The position numbers and the translations under genes are program-made. From Isoetes taiwanensis (taxonomy: Eukaryota; Streptophyta; Lycopodiopsida; Isoetales; Isoetaceae): a stretch of DNA of 64,000 bases. A model generated the notes under the pieces. It saw nothing but the letters and a program-made list of their open reading frames with translations, did no database searches and was not told the origin of the DNA. Where the stretch lies: the NCBI GenBank assembly GCA_021234155.1, contig JAJEKV010000003.1:14554386-14618385 (forward strand), read 5' to 3'. Shown here one piece after another: positions 43,491 to 56,334 of the stretch (within the stretch, counting starts at the first letter, position 1; every line of letters begins with the position of its first letter).

Positions 43491-43878
43491 ATCGAATATG
43501 AAGAACCCAAATCTGCTTCAAAAACCTTTCGATTCACATGCTTCTACTTTTCCTCTATTTTGCGACAGCCTTGAATTGCGGTGAACTTGACCTCTGCGGT
43601 GTCACATTTGCTTATGTGGCCCAATAATAATCAGCTAAATTTAAGACATATGTGCCATGGATAAAGGGCCTAAAGGTGCCGTTTATATATACTGGAAAGA
43701 AAAGAAAAGAATAATCGAGCTGCCACCTTCGTTGGCACTTAAAAAAAAGCACGTATGGTCCACCAATTCGTGGGTTAAAAAAAGACCAACCATAGCAAAC
43801 CGCTCTTTAAAAGGGATACTTCTTCTCTTCTCCCCCGTCTTGCTCCGTTTTACTCACCGTACCTCGCCTTCTCACATT

Positions 43879-46575
43879 ATGGAAGCCGCTCCAGCCGTCG
43901 CAGGAGGTTCTTCTTCTTTCTTTGCTTCTTGCCTTTTGTTTTGCAGTCTTGATTCCTCTCTGCTTTTGATGAATTGTGGTTTTTCCTATGATCTTTAAAA
44001 AGTCTTTGAAGAATTATGTTGTCTATATTCTTGGATTCTTTTTATTGTTTTTGTTTTTCTGTGTTTATTTTTGGCAATTGGTCTTAGCATGTTTAAGGAT
44101 CAAAAACATCTTTTTGTTCTTTTGTCGTGTTGTTTGGGATCGGATTGCTAATACTCATCTGACCAGGGTTCTTAGTCTTTTAGAAGTGTGACTATATATT
44201 AAGTGTAAGAATGCTGGCGAGTAGATTTTGTTTTCAATTTATCCTTTTTGAAGCAGCAATGTAATTGTGTGGAATATCTTTTATGTCATTGAAATAAAAG
44301 TTTGCAGATAGCCCTAGGTTTTCCATCTTCCATTTCTCACAAATCGGTTGCTATCCATGGCAATTGTTTATCTTCAGTAACCTAAAGCTGCTTCTTGTGC
44401 GTGTCCTTTTCGTTTTTTTGTGGAACAGATGCTCTGAAAAAAGAGGCATCAGGTCCATTTGCCAGTAGAATGGAAGCATTGTCAGTAAAAGTTAAAAGCC
44501 GCATTGAAGTGTTGCAGGATATCCAGGTATTAGGGCGTTCCAACCAACTTGTATCTGTTTCTTTTAGGCTAACAGGTTTTATTGGAATTCTGATTGCACT
44601 ATGTTTGTAGAGACAACATGATGAATTGGAGGCGAAGTTTAATGCGGAGAAGGCTGCACTAATTGCAAAATATGATAAGCTTTACGAGCCTTTATATTCA
44701 AAAGTATAAATAATTTATTGTTCTCTTACTTTTTCTTTTTCGGTTTTGTTTCATATCAGTCATTTCTGGTTTTCCTGAGCAAGTTATTGGTATCACAGAA
44801 GCTGTATCTAGATCTTGATCGTAATTATTGTGAAATATTAAGGCCTTTTCATGTTTTCTGAATCATTGGTCTGAGGATGACATGCTATGTTTTATGGAAG
44901 ATGCATCATCTGACATGTATAATAAAACTTGAGCTGATTGTATAATGGCCATTTTTATGATAAGGTGGATTATGTGATGCATGAAGTTGTTAATGACTTG
45001 CAATGGGGCTATATCAGCGTGCAGACATTGTGAATGGCGTTATTGAGGTTGAAGAGGTAGCTGCCAAAGCCCCTGCTGCAGAACCTCCTTCTGGGGAGGA
45101 GAAAGAAGGTAAGACTGGTATTGTGATATGCTTGGTCTTTATGAAAAGTTTGCTACTTAGGACTTCCCCTTTTTGCTATGTAATGCAGAAAAAGGAGTAC
45201 CAGAGTTCTGGCTTACTGCCATGAAAACAAATGAGATTGTAGCGTCTGAGGTAAGACATGGTCCAGTTCTCTTTACTTTTAGCAACCATTCCTTTGTGCC
45301 ATTTCCTTGGGATATTAAAGGCGTTTGAAATATTTACAGATCACAGAAAGAGATGAAGGGGCTTTGAAGTATTTAAAAGATATAAAATCTGTGAACTTGG
45401 ATGAACTGAAAGGTTTCAGGCTTGAATTTTACTTTCATCCAAATCCGTACTTTAAAAATGAAGTGGTGGGTATATCCACGTCTACTTTGATTAATTTCCA
45501 ATTTTGTTAGAAAATTTACATTGGATATAATTACTTACCTTACTTTGCACCGTCGAATCTTCAAACAAGATGAATGGTGGCAAAATGATGTTACCAGTAC
45601 TTTGTAATCGCATCTGTGGCTTTAAGGTTCCTTTGGACTAAGGCATTGTGACTAAGGCATTGTGCTTTGCAGCTGACAAAGACTTACCAAATGGTGGATG
45701 AGAATGACATTTTGGAACATGCAACTGGGTAGATCTTCGCTTCTGTTTGGCTGAGTTTTCTGATTGTTCTTAAAACATTGTTTTTTGTTTACAGGACCGT
45801 GATTGACTGGCTTCCTGGCAAAAATTTGACACAGAAGTTAATGAAGAAGAAGCCAAAGAAAGGAACAAAGTCTGCTGGACCACCAGTGACCAAGATTGAG
45901 GAGTGTGATAGCTTTTTCAACTTCTTCAGTCCTCCTCAAATCCCAGAAAATGAGGAAGACATGGATGAGGAAGAGGTAAGTGAGGAAAATTCTAAGTAAT
46001 ACCCAACTTAAAATGAGTTGTTGCTGAACTAGCCGATGGCTGAATTGTGTGGCTGAATATTTGCAGGCAGAAGAACTTCAAGATATCATGGAACAGGACT
46101 ATGATGTTGGGTAGGCCATTGACTTGTATTAAATTTGCACCATATTGTTTTTAAAGTTTTTAATTTTTTGGTGTTCGTTATAGTACTGCTATCAAGGACA
46201 AGATTATACCCCATGCTGTCTCTTGGTACACTGGTGAAGCAGTGGAAGGCGAAGAATATGAAGATGACACTGAAGAAGATGAAGATGAGAATGAAGACGA
46301 AGAAGAGGAGGATGAGGATGATGAAGATGATGAAGATGAAGGGTCACATCCAAAGGTTACTGTAGAATAACCATGCTCGTTTGGCTGCTAATTTTGCATC
46401 AATTCTTGTCTCGTGAAGTCAATGCCAGCCCCTTGATAAGTTTACAGGCATTTCTGTACTCTTGCTATAGATGGCCTGACTTCTGATTGATTTGTGTGTC
46501 CGGTATTTCCAGCTTGTGAAGAAGGGTTCAAAGCAAAAAGAGGCTGGGCAGCCACCAGAGTGTAAACAGCAGTGA
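43879..46575 (+). CDS. NAP1: Nucleosome assembly protein 1 (NAP1), 11 exons
   Basis: Exons: 43879-43906, 44429-44526, 44611-44703, 45018-45108, 45189-45250, 45340-45465, 45673-45728, 45795-45975, 46067-46110, 46184-46355, 46513-46575. All have GT..AG borders and consistent phase, giving about 337 residues. NAP1 is a histone chaperone, mainly for H2A-H2B, shuttling between cytoplasm and nucleus. Order: N-terminal dimerisation helix ([30 protein letters not shown]), [40 protein letters not shown], core beta region ([24 protein letters not shown]), basic [36 protein letters not shown], a C-terminal acidic tail of more than 30 D/E, and a final ECKQQ. The terminal CKQQ is the CaaX-like farnesylation motif known from plant NAP1. 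No stop or shift; it looks functional. A TATA-like TTTAAAAG lies near 43805. Confidence 0.95.
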
Positions 46576-47224
46576 TTTTTCATTGAATAAATGTTCAGCT
46601 CCCACCAGTTTATTTAATCTCCCATGTGTCCCTTATGACGTTTGGCTCCAGTTCTTAATGCTTAGTCTGTTGTGTATCGGTCTTTTTGGTTAATAATCTG
46701 GAATTCTCACCTATATAACTCTAAAGTAGTGCAAGTTTGTATTGGTATGCGTGTTCTAATTATGTTTTATGATGGAATTCTTAGATTTGGACATAAAAAT
46801 CTTATTTTAGAACTGAAATATAAAATTTTGGCCGGAATAAGTAAATTGTAGAATGAAGCTGAAATATCAGAGGATGTATTATTTCCTCTATTGTAGTAGA
46901 ATAAAACTGAGATATAATAAGAGGAGGACAAAGCATCAAGGCCTGAGATATAAGAGGAGGACAAACCATTAGGCCATGCTTCCTCGATTTTTGTTTTCTG
47001 GCTGAGAAGTAGGGCATAAAACAAAGGCAACATCTGTCTAGTAACTTGGTTTTATGGGCTGTGGCCTTTTTCATCTAATCATCCTTGATTGTGCGGTTCT
47101 TTTTGACGTTTTTCATGATGTTTTTTAATCATGGAAATTGTATTAGTGATAATTTTTGAGCAGGAGTGGAGGGAGTACTGGGGCCTTGGGGCCTTGGGAT
47201 CCTTCCCTTTTATGTGATTTATGC
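46576..47224. other. NAP1 3'UTR and downstream spacer
   Basis: An AATAAA lies at 46586-46591, 11 nt after the stop codon, with a second possible signal (TTAATAATC) near 46692. Beyond about 46800 the sequence is AT-rich with ISALMLCPP-type short repeats in DNA form (GAGATATAAGAGGAGGACAAA twice, 46908-46965). No further gene seen. Confidence 0.6.
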
Positions 47225-47440
47225 ATCTGTGTTGCTTTAACGGATCCCGTGGTAATTTTCTGACGTGTTTGCTTACGAGCATCTAGATTGCCACTTTTGA
47301 TTCTGAGGCAAGTTAGCTTCCCCTCTCGTGATTTGTGCACCTGCACCCGAGTTGCTTTAACGGATCCCGTGGTAATTTTCTGTCATGTGTTTGCTTACGA
47401 GCAACTAGTTCCACTTTTGATTCTGAAGCAAGTTTGGCTA
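47225..47440. repeat. About 120-bp tandem duplication
   Basis: Two units share GTTGCTTTAACGGATCCCGTG, GTAATTTTCTG, GTTTGCTTACGAGCA and CCACTTTTGATTCTGA. A shorter repeat follows (CTATC/TTATTTGTGGTTTTAAATC, 47475-47570). Confidence 0.85.
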
Positions 47441-49029
47441 ATCAGAAGCTGAGTTGCCTTGACGAAGTTGGAAACTATCCATTTGTGGTTTTAAATCCGA
47501 TGCCATAGTTACCTTCACAAGCTAGGAACCATCTATTTGTGGTTTTAAATCTGTTACCTTCACAAGCTAGGAACTACATGCATTGGTCACATAAGATCGG
47601 GCCTCCAAATTAGATTTTGCTTAAATCGGCAAAATGCCGTGTTTTATTGCTACTTACTGGATTTTTCAGAAAATACCCTCTAATTTGCTGGATTTAACAA
47701 GTATTTTACAAAATTTTGAGCGGAAATTTCCCATGAAACCAGATTTTAACAATTTAACCGGAAATTCTGGGGAGGTACCCCCCTAATTTGGAGCCATACC
47801 GTTCGCCTAAAAAGCCAGGCCTGCAATTTTAAAACAGGTGCAATAATGGTAAGCCTTCGAAATTGGGGTTGGAATAAACATACTTCTGGCGTTTTGTTAG
47901 GCCTGGGTTCGAAGGGGGGTTGGTCCCGTGGAAAATCAAGCAATCCTAAAAATTTACCAATAGCAAAAAAATACTTTTGGCATTTTGCTAGGCCATTTGC
48001 ATAAAGTCTAAAAATCAATAGATCGCAAATTGTTAGGCCATTTCCAAAAACTTTTCTAGGGGTTTTGGGGGAACTACACTATAAATTCATGTATTTTTGG
48101 TAGTGTTAGATCTAAGCGGGCATTTTTACTACTTACAACCAATTCTAAATTTAGACCCTAAGTATGGTTTCCATGTCAAGAAGTCTTAATAAAAAGTCAA
48201 GAAGTCTTAATAAAAAGACACTTCCCGATAAAATTCACAAGATGTCTTACAAAAAGACTCAATAAAATGCAATTCATATGATTCTCTCTGTGTCTAATCG
48301 CATTCCCATTAGGTTCATATGATTCTCTCTGTGTCTGTTGCTATTAGGCAGTTGAGGGTAAGATTTTAAATTTTTATTAATACAAGATTTTTTGTATAAG
48401 ATTTTTTAATTTCTATTAATATGAGAATTTAGCGCTTGCAAGCCCAATGCCTTGTGCACCTTAGAAGTTGAATCCAAATATGTCTAATCCTATAACAATG
48501 ACAGACTATAGAAGTTGAATTCAAATATGTCTAATCCTATAACAATGAAAGACCAGGCAAAAAGCTCATTTTTGTTCATGTTTCTTTGGCAATTATGCGC
48601 CAGCTTGGAGCAAGAGCCCTGCAACACGCATGGACACACAGTTGGGTCTAATAATATTACACATTACCAGGATCTTGCATTGTAACCAATGGCGGATAAG
48701 GTGGAAATGGTAGATAGATCAATGCAAACTCCCATGAACACTTGATGCATGGTGATGTCAGTTTGCAGGCTACCATAGACGCAAATGACATGTCATCAGG
48801 GGCCTTGAATCTGCAAATTGTCAACATCGTAGAAAGGGAGGAGGTCACGCATTTCTGCACAGATGACATGCATATACAGTTGACGGCATTGTAACTACTA
48901 CTAGAGTGGGAGCAGCCCAGCCAGATCGCCCTCGACATTTGCTCAGGTGGTCACACATTTCTTCACAAATGTCATGCACATACAGAGTGAGGGCATGTGG
49001 GAACAACCTAGTCAGATTGCCCTAGACAT
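47441..49029. other. No gene; several short direct repeats
   Basis: 22-bp duplication TCAAGAAGTCTTAATAAAAA at 48177-48222; CATATGATTCTCTCTGTGTCT twice (48276-48340); a 48-bp duplication with GAAGTTGAATCCAAATATGTC at 48466-48553. Otherwise nothing recognisable. Confidence 0.6.
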
Positions 49030-49480
49030 ATTTTAGTGCACTTTAGAGACATACTATCTAGGCTACGTGTTCTGCAACACGGTAGTCACTTAAAGGGCTC
49101 TAATTTCTCAGTACAGAAGGATCTAACTCCGTTTCAGCTCTATAAAAAGGGAGAAGAGCTATATAAGATGGGAGAAGCAAGGCAACAAAAAATGGAGAAG
49201 CTTATAGAGGTAGCATGACTATCATTCAAGATCATTGACCTTTTGATCCTTAGACTAGTTATATATAGCCTTGACTACTGCCTCCTTTCATTTATGGGAT
49301 TTTGTTTTGATGTGTTTTATTGTTACTTCATATACTATACCGGAGCCTTGAATCTAGTTCTTTTGTGGGCTTCATGTCCATGTTCTTATGGTCCCATTGT
49401 TCTTGTAGTCTCCTTGGACATTAATATCTACCCATCTACCTACCCATCCATCCATCCCACCTAGAATCGCTACAATAAAA
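49030..49480 (+). mobile_element. Retroelement 3' remnant, copy 2
   Basis: Coding-like FRDILSRLRVLQHGSHLKGS and FQLYKKGEELYK match the minus-strand block at 3178-3492. The following non-coding part (GGGCTTCATG, CTTGTAGTCTCC, GACATTAATATCTACCC) matches 2990-3110. It ends in CTAC/CATC tetranucleotide repeats (49430-49460). Family unknown. Confidence 0.5.
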
Positions 49481-50414
49481 ACCCTTTCTTTCTTTCGGAT
49501 CACCAAAAACACCTACTCTTTTTCCTTTTCTGTGTATCGGGTGAAATGGATGCATCCCTTTTAGCTTCTGGCGGTCAAAATGTATAAATTTGACACATTT
49601 TTTAAGCTCTTTGTTTTGAATGGTGGCTACATTTGTCCTCTATGTTATCCTTTTGTTGGGTTTGTCATATGTTTTTTTCTTGGTTTAGTTTGATGGGATT
49701 TGATAAATTTAATTCAAACTGGTCAAACAGCTTCTAAGCATAAGAACGTGTCGTAGTATCTACAAAATCAAATTGCAATTCAGCAGTGTAGTCTTCCAAG
49801 TCTTTAGGGTAAGGATTCTTACTATAATGACCTCTTTCCTCTGACCCATCTCTGGAATTCACCCAGTTGTATGCTCTGTTACTTGAGCCTCTACACCTAC
49901 TTCTGCATAAGAGTTGTAGTATCAGCATCTAGATTAGCAAAGGGAAAATTAATATTCTACCAACCCTGATATGCTGAAGATCATGCATCAGATGACCGCC
50001 CAAAGGGATTATCTTCGATTTGTATTAATTCTGACATTTTTGAAGAGTCATTTGTGGATGTTATCTTAGATGGCACTTCAATCTCCTTTGTCAGGGAAGA
50101 TGAATTATTATAGTTTGAAAGTTTCTTGCCGTCTTTTTTTCTTTTCTATTTTTTAAGGCCCCAGCTTCTTTCTCTCGTTTTAGAATTTCATGAGCAAATT
50201 CAAAAGCCAAATTGTAGGCCTACATTTTGGTTTGTGAGCGAGAAGTTGCCAACAATATTGCATTCATCTTCATAGATCAATATTTTAAAGTTCGATTCTT
50301 CAGAAATTAGCTCTAGAACTAGATTTACATCTGGATTGCTGATTGAGAATTCACAGTTTTTTTTACTCAGAATAGCATCGGAATACAAAAATGATCAATG
50401 GCTTGGTTTCCTAA
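49481..50414. other. No confident gene
   Basis: Small minus-strand frames (49734-49928, 50200-50388) could be remnants of the Gypsy element to the right but show no motif. Confidence 0.4.
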
Positions 50415-51377
50415 ACATTTTCAACCTCTATTTGAGTATAGAGACTCCATGTGGAGTGATATGATAGCCAAGAAACTGTATCCTGTTCGAACTGACACTT
50501 CTCAAGTTTGACATATAACCCATGCTCACGAAGCTTCTGAAGGACATGTCGATCATGCCTCTCATGTTCTTCGAGAATCTTAGAATAAATGAGAATATCA
50601 TCTAAATAGATGATAACAAAAATGTCATATACTGGAATACTGCGGGAGCATTGGTAAGCCCAAACGGCATAACTGTATACCCGAAATGGTCACATCGAGT
50701 ACGAAATGATATCTTCCACTCATTACCTTCCCGGTTCTGGATAAGATTGTAGGCACCCCGAAGATCAATCTTCGTAAAATAGCGTGCACCTTGGAGTCGC
50801 TCCAACAAGTCTGGGATCAGAGGAAGCGCATACCAATTTGGCATTGTGATTTTATTGAGGCCACGATAATCAACGATCAGACGTAGAGAATCATCCTTCT
50901 TTTTGACGAAGAAGATAGGCGTTCCAGAAGGGGGCTGAGAATGTCGAATGAGGCCAGTGGCTAGATTCTCTTCAATATAATCTCGCAAAACCTTCAACTC
51001 AATATATCGGACCATATGGCGGCATTGTCTCGAGCGGCAAATCAATAGATCAATCTCTATGGGTGATGCTCTCGAAGCTTGCTAGCCTTGACTTTGTCAA
51101 AAACATCAGAGAAGTCGCCATATTTATCTGGGAGCATTGGAGCAGACTTCACCAGTGCAGAGATGGTCGACGGATGAACATGGATTGCAAATACTGAACT
51201 TGGATCTTGCCTTCCAAATTTAATAAATTCGTGAAGAGGAATCTTTGAGATACGAAACTGAGGGCATGAAGAAGCCTCTACAGAAGCAGGAGCAGGCACA
51301 AAAGCAAGAGCAGGAACAAGAGCAGGTGCAGGAGCAGGTGCAGGAGCAACTGGAATAGGAACTGGAGCAGGAACTGG
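50415..51377 (-). pseudogene. Gypsy-type pol fragment (protease-RT linker and reverse transcriptase)
   Basis: Minus strand: a proline-alanine repeat (PVPAPVPIPVAPAPAPAPA) leads into the conserved pre-RT segment FGRQDPSSVFAIHV and [20 protein letters not shown]. Then, with a frame change near 51050, come RT fingers ([40 protein letters not shown]), motif A ([11 protein letters not shown]) and motif B region ([14 protein letters not shown]). A further shift gives YLDDILIYS near 50600 and a decayed thumb to about 50415. No RNase H or integrase remains. The LTR end abuts the proline-alanine linker directly, so gag and protease were deleted. Confidence 0.85.
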
Positions 51378-53990
51378 TATGACGCTCCTCGAACCTATAC
51401 GATACTCCCATTGTATAAATACAAGAAAATTCCCCTCCCATGGTGACTCCATCACCACAGAAAGTCCCTTCGTCTGACTCGGACTACTTGCGATGGGCAA
51501 GTGCCTGGGTGAAGGACATGGAGGTGTCATTCATCCCACGTCTTCTATGGGAATCCTATATAGCAGAACTGTACATACATATTAGCACCTGGCAACAATA
51601 CAAATAAATAATATGCCACCACGAAGGGTGGCTCATCCATCATCGATACGAACAACAACATAATACCAACATAACATAGAAAATGCACCATAAATGAGGA
51701 TTCTACCCTGGGTTCAGACTCAAGGGGGTCAACTGACAGTCAGGGCCTCCGGATCACAACAGACGGAATAATGACAATGGCGTTGGCTTGCATAGAACAA
51801 TGGCTAGGGTATCCACTCCATCCATCTGTGCGCACTATGCATATAGGTTGAACCATGCTATGACATGATTGTAGCCCTCCAGAGGTGCAATCTTATGGAA
51901 TCACCCGAAGAGACTACTCTGGGTTACATCTCCTCGGTCCAATGAGGTAGGTTAGGGAGGCGTCCCCTCCCCGGGCACAATGGATCCCTAGGTGTGCTAG
52001 AGGATACGTGCCATATCAGCAGCCCCTGCATTTGTACCTGGCTTATCCCCCTAAATCTAAAGGCTGGCTCACCACGCCCGTTCGAGTTAAGGACGCTCCA
52101 ATGGCCATATCCTATAACCCAAGAGGTGTCAGAACCATACCCGGCCCATTCAGTGACCGGCTATACGCCTAGCATACTATAGGAATCTTGTAGCCATGCT
52201 AGGCAAGATCCCACCTTCATTTCACCATCATACCCATTATCTAGTGCTGAATCACAACGTAGCATCCATAGCCAGGTGGGCTCTTGTGCACAGGTCGCAT
52301 TTAATGGGATCTAAGGGGTTCTAGCTACACATTTTAGATGGCCTTTAGGTCTATTGTGATGCTCCCCAAACCTATATGATGCTCCCATCGTATAAATAAG
52401 GAAAATTTCCCTCCCATGGCGACTCCATCACTACAGAAAGGCCCTTCGTCTGACTCGGACCACTTACGATGAGCAAGTGACCGAGTGAAGGATACAGAGC
52501 TATCATCCGTCCCACGCCTTCTATCGGAATCATATATAACGAAAGCGTACATACATGTTAGCACCTGGCAACACTACAAATAAATAATATGCCACCACGA
52601 AGGGTGACTCATCCATCATCAATACGAACAACAACATAATACCAAGATAACATAGGAAATGCACCATAAATGAGAAATCTACGCCGCGCCCGTTCGAGTT
52701 ACGAACGTTCCAATGGCCATATCCTATAACCCAGGGGGTGTCAGACCCATACCCGGCCCCTTCAGTGACCGACTATAAGCCTAGCATACTATAGGAATCT
52801 TGTAGCCACGCTAGGCAAGATCCCACCTCCATTTCACCATCATACCCGTTATCTGGTGCTGAATCACAACATAGCATCCACAGCCAGGTGGGCTCTTGTG
52901 CACAGAGTGCATTTAATGGGATCTAAGGGGTTCTAGCTAAGAGTATCTCTACTTTTTAGATGGTCTTTAGGTCTATTATGACACTCCCCAAACCTATACG
53001 GTGCTCCCATCATATAAATACGTGAAATTTCCCTCCCATGGCGACTCCATTACCACAGAAAGATCCTCCGTTTGACTCGGACCACTTGTGATAGGCAAGT
53101 GCATGGGTGAAGGACACATAGGTGTCATTCATCCCACGTCTTCTATGGGAATCCTATATAGCGAAAGCGTACATATATGTTAGCACCTGGCAACAATACA
53201 AATAAATAATATGGCACCACGAAGGGTGGCTCATCCATCATCAATACAAGCAACAACATAATACCAACATAACATAGGAAATGCACCATAAACGAGGATT
53301 CTACCCCAGGCTCAGACTCAAAAGGGTCAACTGACAGTCAGGGCCTCTGGATCACAACAGACAGAATCGTGACAATGGCGTTGGTTGGTATAGAACAATG
53401 GCTAGGGTAGTCCACTCCATCTGCCCCTCATGTGCACACTTTGCAGATAGGCTAAACCATGCTATGGCGTGATTGTAGCTTTCCGGAGATGCAATCTCAT
53501 GCAATCACCCTATGAGACTACTCCCGATTACATCTCCCCAGTCTGATGAGGCAGGTTAGGGAGGCGTCCCCTCCCCGGGCACAATAGATCCCTGGGTGTG
53601 TTAGAGGATACGTGCCATATTAATAGCCCCCGCATTCGTACTCGACTTACCCCCCTAAATTTAAAGGCCGGCTCACTGCACTTGTTCGAGTTATAGACGC
53701 TCCAATGCCCATATCCTATAACCCAGGGGGTGTCAGACCCATATCTGGCCCCTTCAGTGACCGATTATAAGCCTAGCACACTATAGGAATCTTGTAGCCA
53801 CGTTAGGCAAGATCCCACCTCCATTTCATACCCGTTATCTGGTGCTGAATCACAACATAGCATCCATAGCCAGGCGGGCTCTTGTGCACAGGCCATATTT
53901 AATGGGATCTAAGGGGTTCTAGCTAGGAGCATCTCTAATTTTAGATGGCCTTTAGGTCTCTACCCCCCTTAATCCATACAACACAGGAGG
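51378..53990 (-). repeat. Three tandem LTR copies of the Gypsy-type family
   Basis: On the plus strand three units start with near-identical sequence (GACGCTCCTCGAACCTATAC at 51380, TGATGCTCCCCAAACCTATA at 52356, GACACTCCCCAAACCTATAC at 52979). Unit lengths are about 977, 622 and 1000 bp. The middle one lacks about 350 bp. Junctions read TTTAGGTCTATTGTGATGCTCC. The third continues further (CTACCCCCCTTAATCC), so the first two lost their 5' ends. This fits unequal recombination between LTRs. Confidence 0.8.
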
Positions 53991-55334
53991 AACAGAAAGA
54001 GAACTATCACAGAACATTCATCCATTCATAATATCAACTAGAACATAAAATAAAGACTATCAAACAACTACTCATACAAGGGTTAATCCTATGCATGTCT
54101 AGAAGTCCAAGCTATCTACGTACTAACCGGAAGCATATCTATCTCTCTGGTTCTCCATCCTTCTGTTTGGAACAAAGGTGAATAACAGCTCCTCTTCCAC
54201 CAATATCTCCCAAATTGATTTGGGGCAGGGAATGGAGCCCCAATTTGGATGTTCCAAGTTAGCAGGTCTACTTTGCCCAATCGATTTGGGCCAGCTGGCA
54301 ATTGTAGATTAGTTATCCTTAAGTAATTGATATTTTAGCCCGTTTTTAAATTAGGTTAAACCCTAAATTAAGGTTAGATTTCCACCTTAATGATAATGAG
54401 CCTTAGCTTATGAATAATTAATGCACCGTTAATTATTCATAGTGACGTGTCGTGTATCTATACCTAAAAAGGCGTATAAATATGTGGAACGCCACATTCT
54501 TCCCTCCTAAAAAATGATGCTATCCTCAACATCTGGACAAGTCTACAAGAATTACGGGTTACGCCATGGGAACACATCACATATTACAATGAGGGTGAAA
54601 TCAGACCACGCCCGTCCGAAAATTTTTAAACTATAAGGTCAAATGATTTGATGCCACGTTGGAAGCTAAAATACACAACGAATCACACTACGACCGCCTA
54701 AATCCTAATCATCAATTTGGCAGTGCCAAAGTTGTGGATGGGGGATATTGCCTGTCGATGTTGAGGCGCTCCTCCATGTCAGCAACACTTCTTGCGGTGG
54801 AAGATTTCATGCCAGAGGGAGAATTTGGCGCCATGAAAGCTTATAACTAGAGTGCAATTGCTTCGGTATCGTATACTCCACAGGATTGTGAATTCCAGCA
54901 TTTACTTCAGCCAAAGGTATGTTCTGATCATTAATTCTTTCATCTTCTCTGCATTCTTTCAATGAAGGACAAGTCTGTCCATAGGATTTTGAGTAAGTGT
55001 AAAGCAAAATGCATGTCTAATATGATCATAATTCCTCTCTTTTTGTATGTAGTTTTATATTTACACCACATCAATCATCTCATTAATGGACATGATTCCT
55101 CTCTCCTTGCATGCTCATCGACCTTCCTCCAACTTTCATGAGTAAGGAAAATATGCTACTTGAGATATTTATATCTGTTTATATGTTTTAAATTGCTGAT
55201 GCATATATTTCTTGCCTAGAGTTTTGTTTCAATTATTGAGTCCATACTAAGAATGCATTTCGTTTGAATGAGTTACGTTTGAATGAGTTATCTATTCTCA
55301 CTATCATTTTATTTTATGTTCTATGTGCATGTAG
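53991..55334. other. No confident gene; one TATA-like site
   Basis: GGCGTATAAATATGTGGAACGCC (54471-54493) places a TATA motif in the loop of a 5-bp stem. The open frame at 54659-54850 has no motif and may be a worn 5' exon of the Myb-like gene that follows. The stretch around 54116-54301 resembles Gypsy leader DNA but is unproven. Confidence 0.4.
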
Positions 55335-56334
55335 ATGGAGATGAGCCAACAAGAGTTTGTATCATGCACACAAGAAAGTGATATTCAAGTGCTTGAGTTC
55401 TCACAGAACTCAACCCATCCGGTATCTTTAACATGTCCTCCTGCCTTTCCAATTCCAGCAAAAAAATGGGTCGTAGCAACTCGCTCACCCATAAATTATG
55501 TATTTCCTAGCCAAATGATTCCACCTTTCAGCAATCCAGTACCAAATAACATTGTTTCACATTTCATTCATCAAGTCTCAAATACTATCATTCCACCATT
55601 CCCATTTCTAATCATGCAAACAACACAACCTGCTTTTCCTCAGCCAAATGCCAATCAAAAGAAAAGAGGGCGTCTAAAAGGTGATAAAGAATGCAGTAAG
55701 ATAAAAAAGCAAGCAGATCCTACAATGTTTCAGATCAAGATGAAGATGCTGCTCCAAGAACATGGCCAGAGCATCATGTCATTGCTTTCCTCCATGCACG
55801 AGGTGACATGATAGCAGAATTCTCTGCTCCTCCTAAACAGGGTGTGGATTTATGGAAGAAGATGCGTATAAGAGTAGTAGCTGCATGTCCTAATTTCAAG
55901 AAGGATTCCAAAGCATGTCGGAAAAAAATTCAGTATGTTTTTAAGCAGTATCAGAAAGATATCAGCTGGAATGCTTGTCTAGGCCATGATAGAAGGCAAA
56001 CTTGCCCTCATTACAATTTGCTTGATAGCTATTTTGGAGAGAGAGAGCAAACGTAAATAAGCATGTTCATGCGGGGGCGATTGAGATGGATGATAGATGT
56101 GATGATGAAGAAGAAGAGCCTATTAAAAAGGAAATAAAGAAAGAAGTACCCGAGCTTGGAACTGCAAAAAGGAAAGCTAAAGCAACTGCATTGTTCTTGA
56201 TGGAAAAAGTCTTGGCCACTGTAGAAGAGATCTCTAAATTATTGCAGCGCCATGAAGAAAATGAGGGTCGAAAGCTACACATCATGGAGGAAATGCAAAG
56301 AAATTTTGCAACTTTCACTGAAAAGATGAAATGA
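55335..56334 (+). pseudogene. Myb/SANT-like (trihelix) protein of a PIF/Harbinger transposon
   Basis: The usual DNA-binding partner of plant Harbinger transposases, assisting nuclear import and end binding. Three frames in series: 55335-55811 (proline-rich N terminus, basic KKRGRLKGDKECSK, first helix region with MLLQEHGQSIMSLLSSMHE), 55808-56056 (MIAEFSAPPKQGVDLWKKMR, ACPNFKKDSKACRKK, HDRRQTCPHYNLLDSYFGER), and 56086-56334 (acidic DDEEEEPIKKE, then a C-terminal helix LLQRHEENEGRKLHIMEEMQ). The frame changes at about 55808 and 56060 are single indels relative to the family, so this copy is probably inactive. An intron cannot explain the first change, where the frames overlap by four bases. 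Confidence 0.75.

Noticed and set aside
43299-43574. Coiled-coil protein gene
   Set aside because: The frame is produced by a 90-bp tandem duplication and has no promoter or homologue that I recognise.
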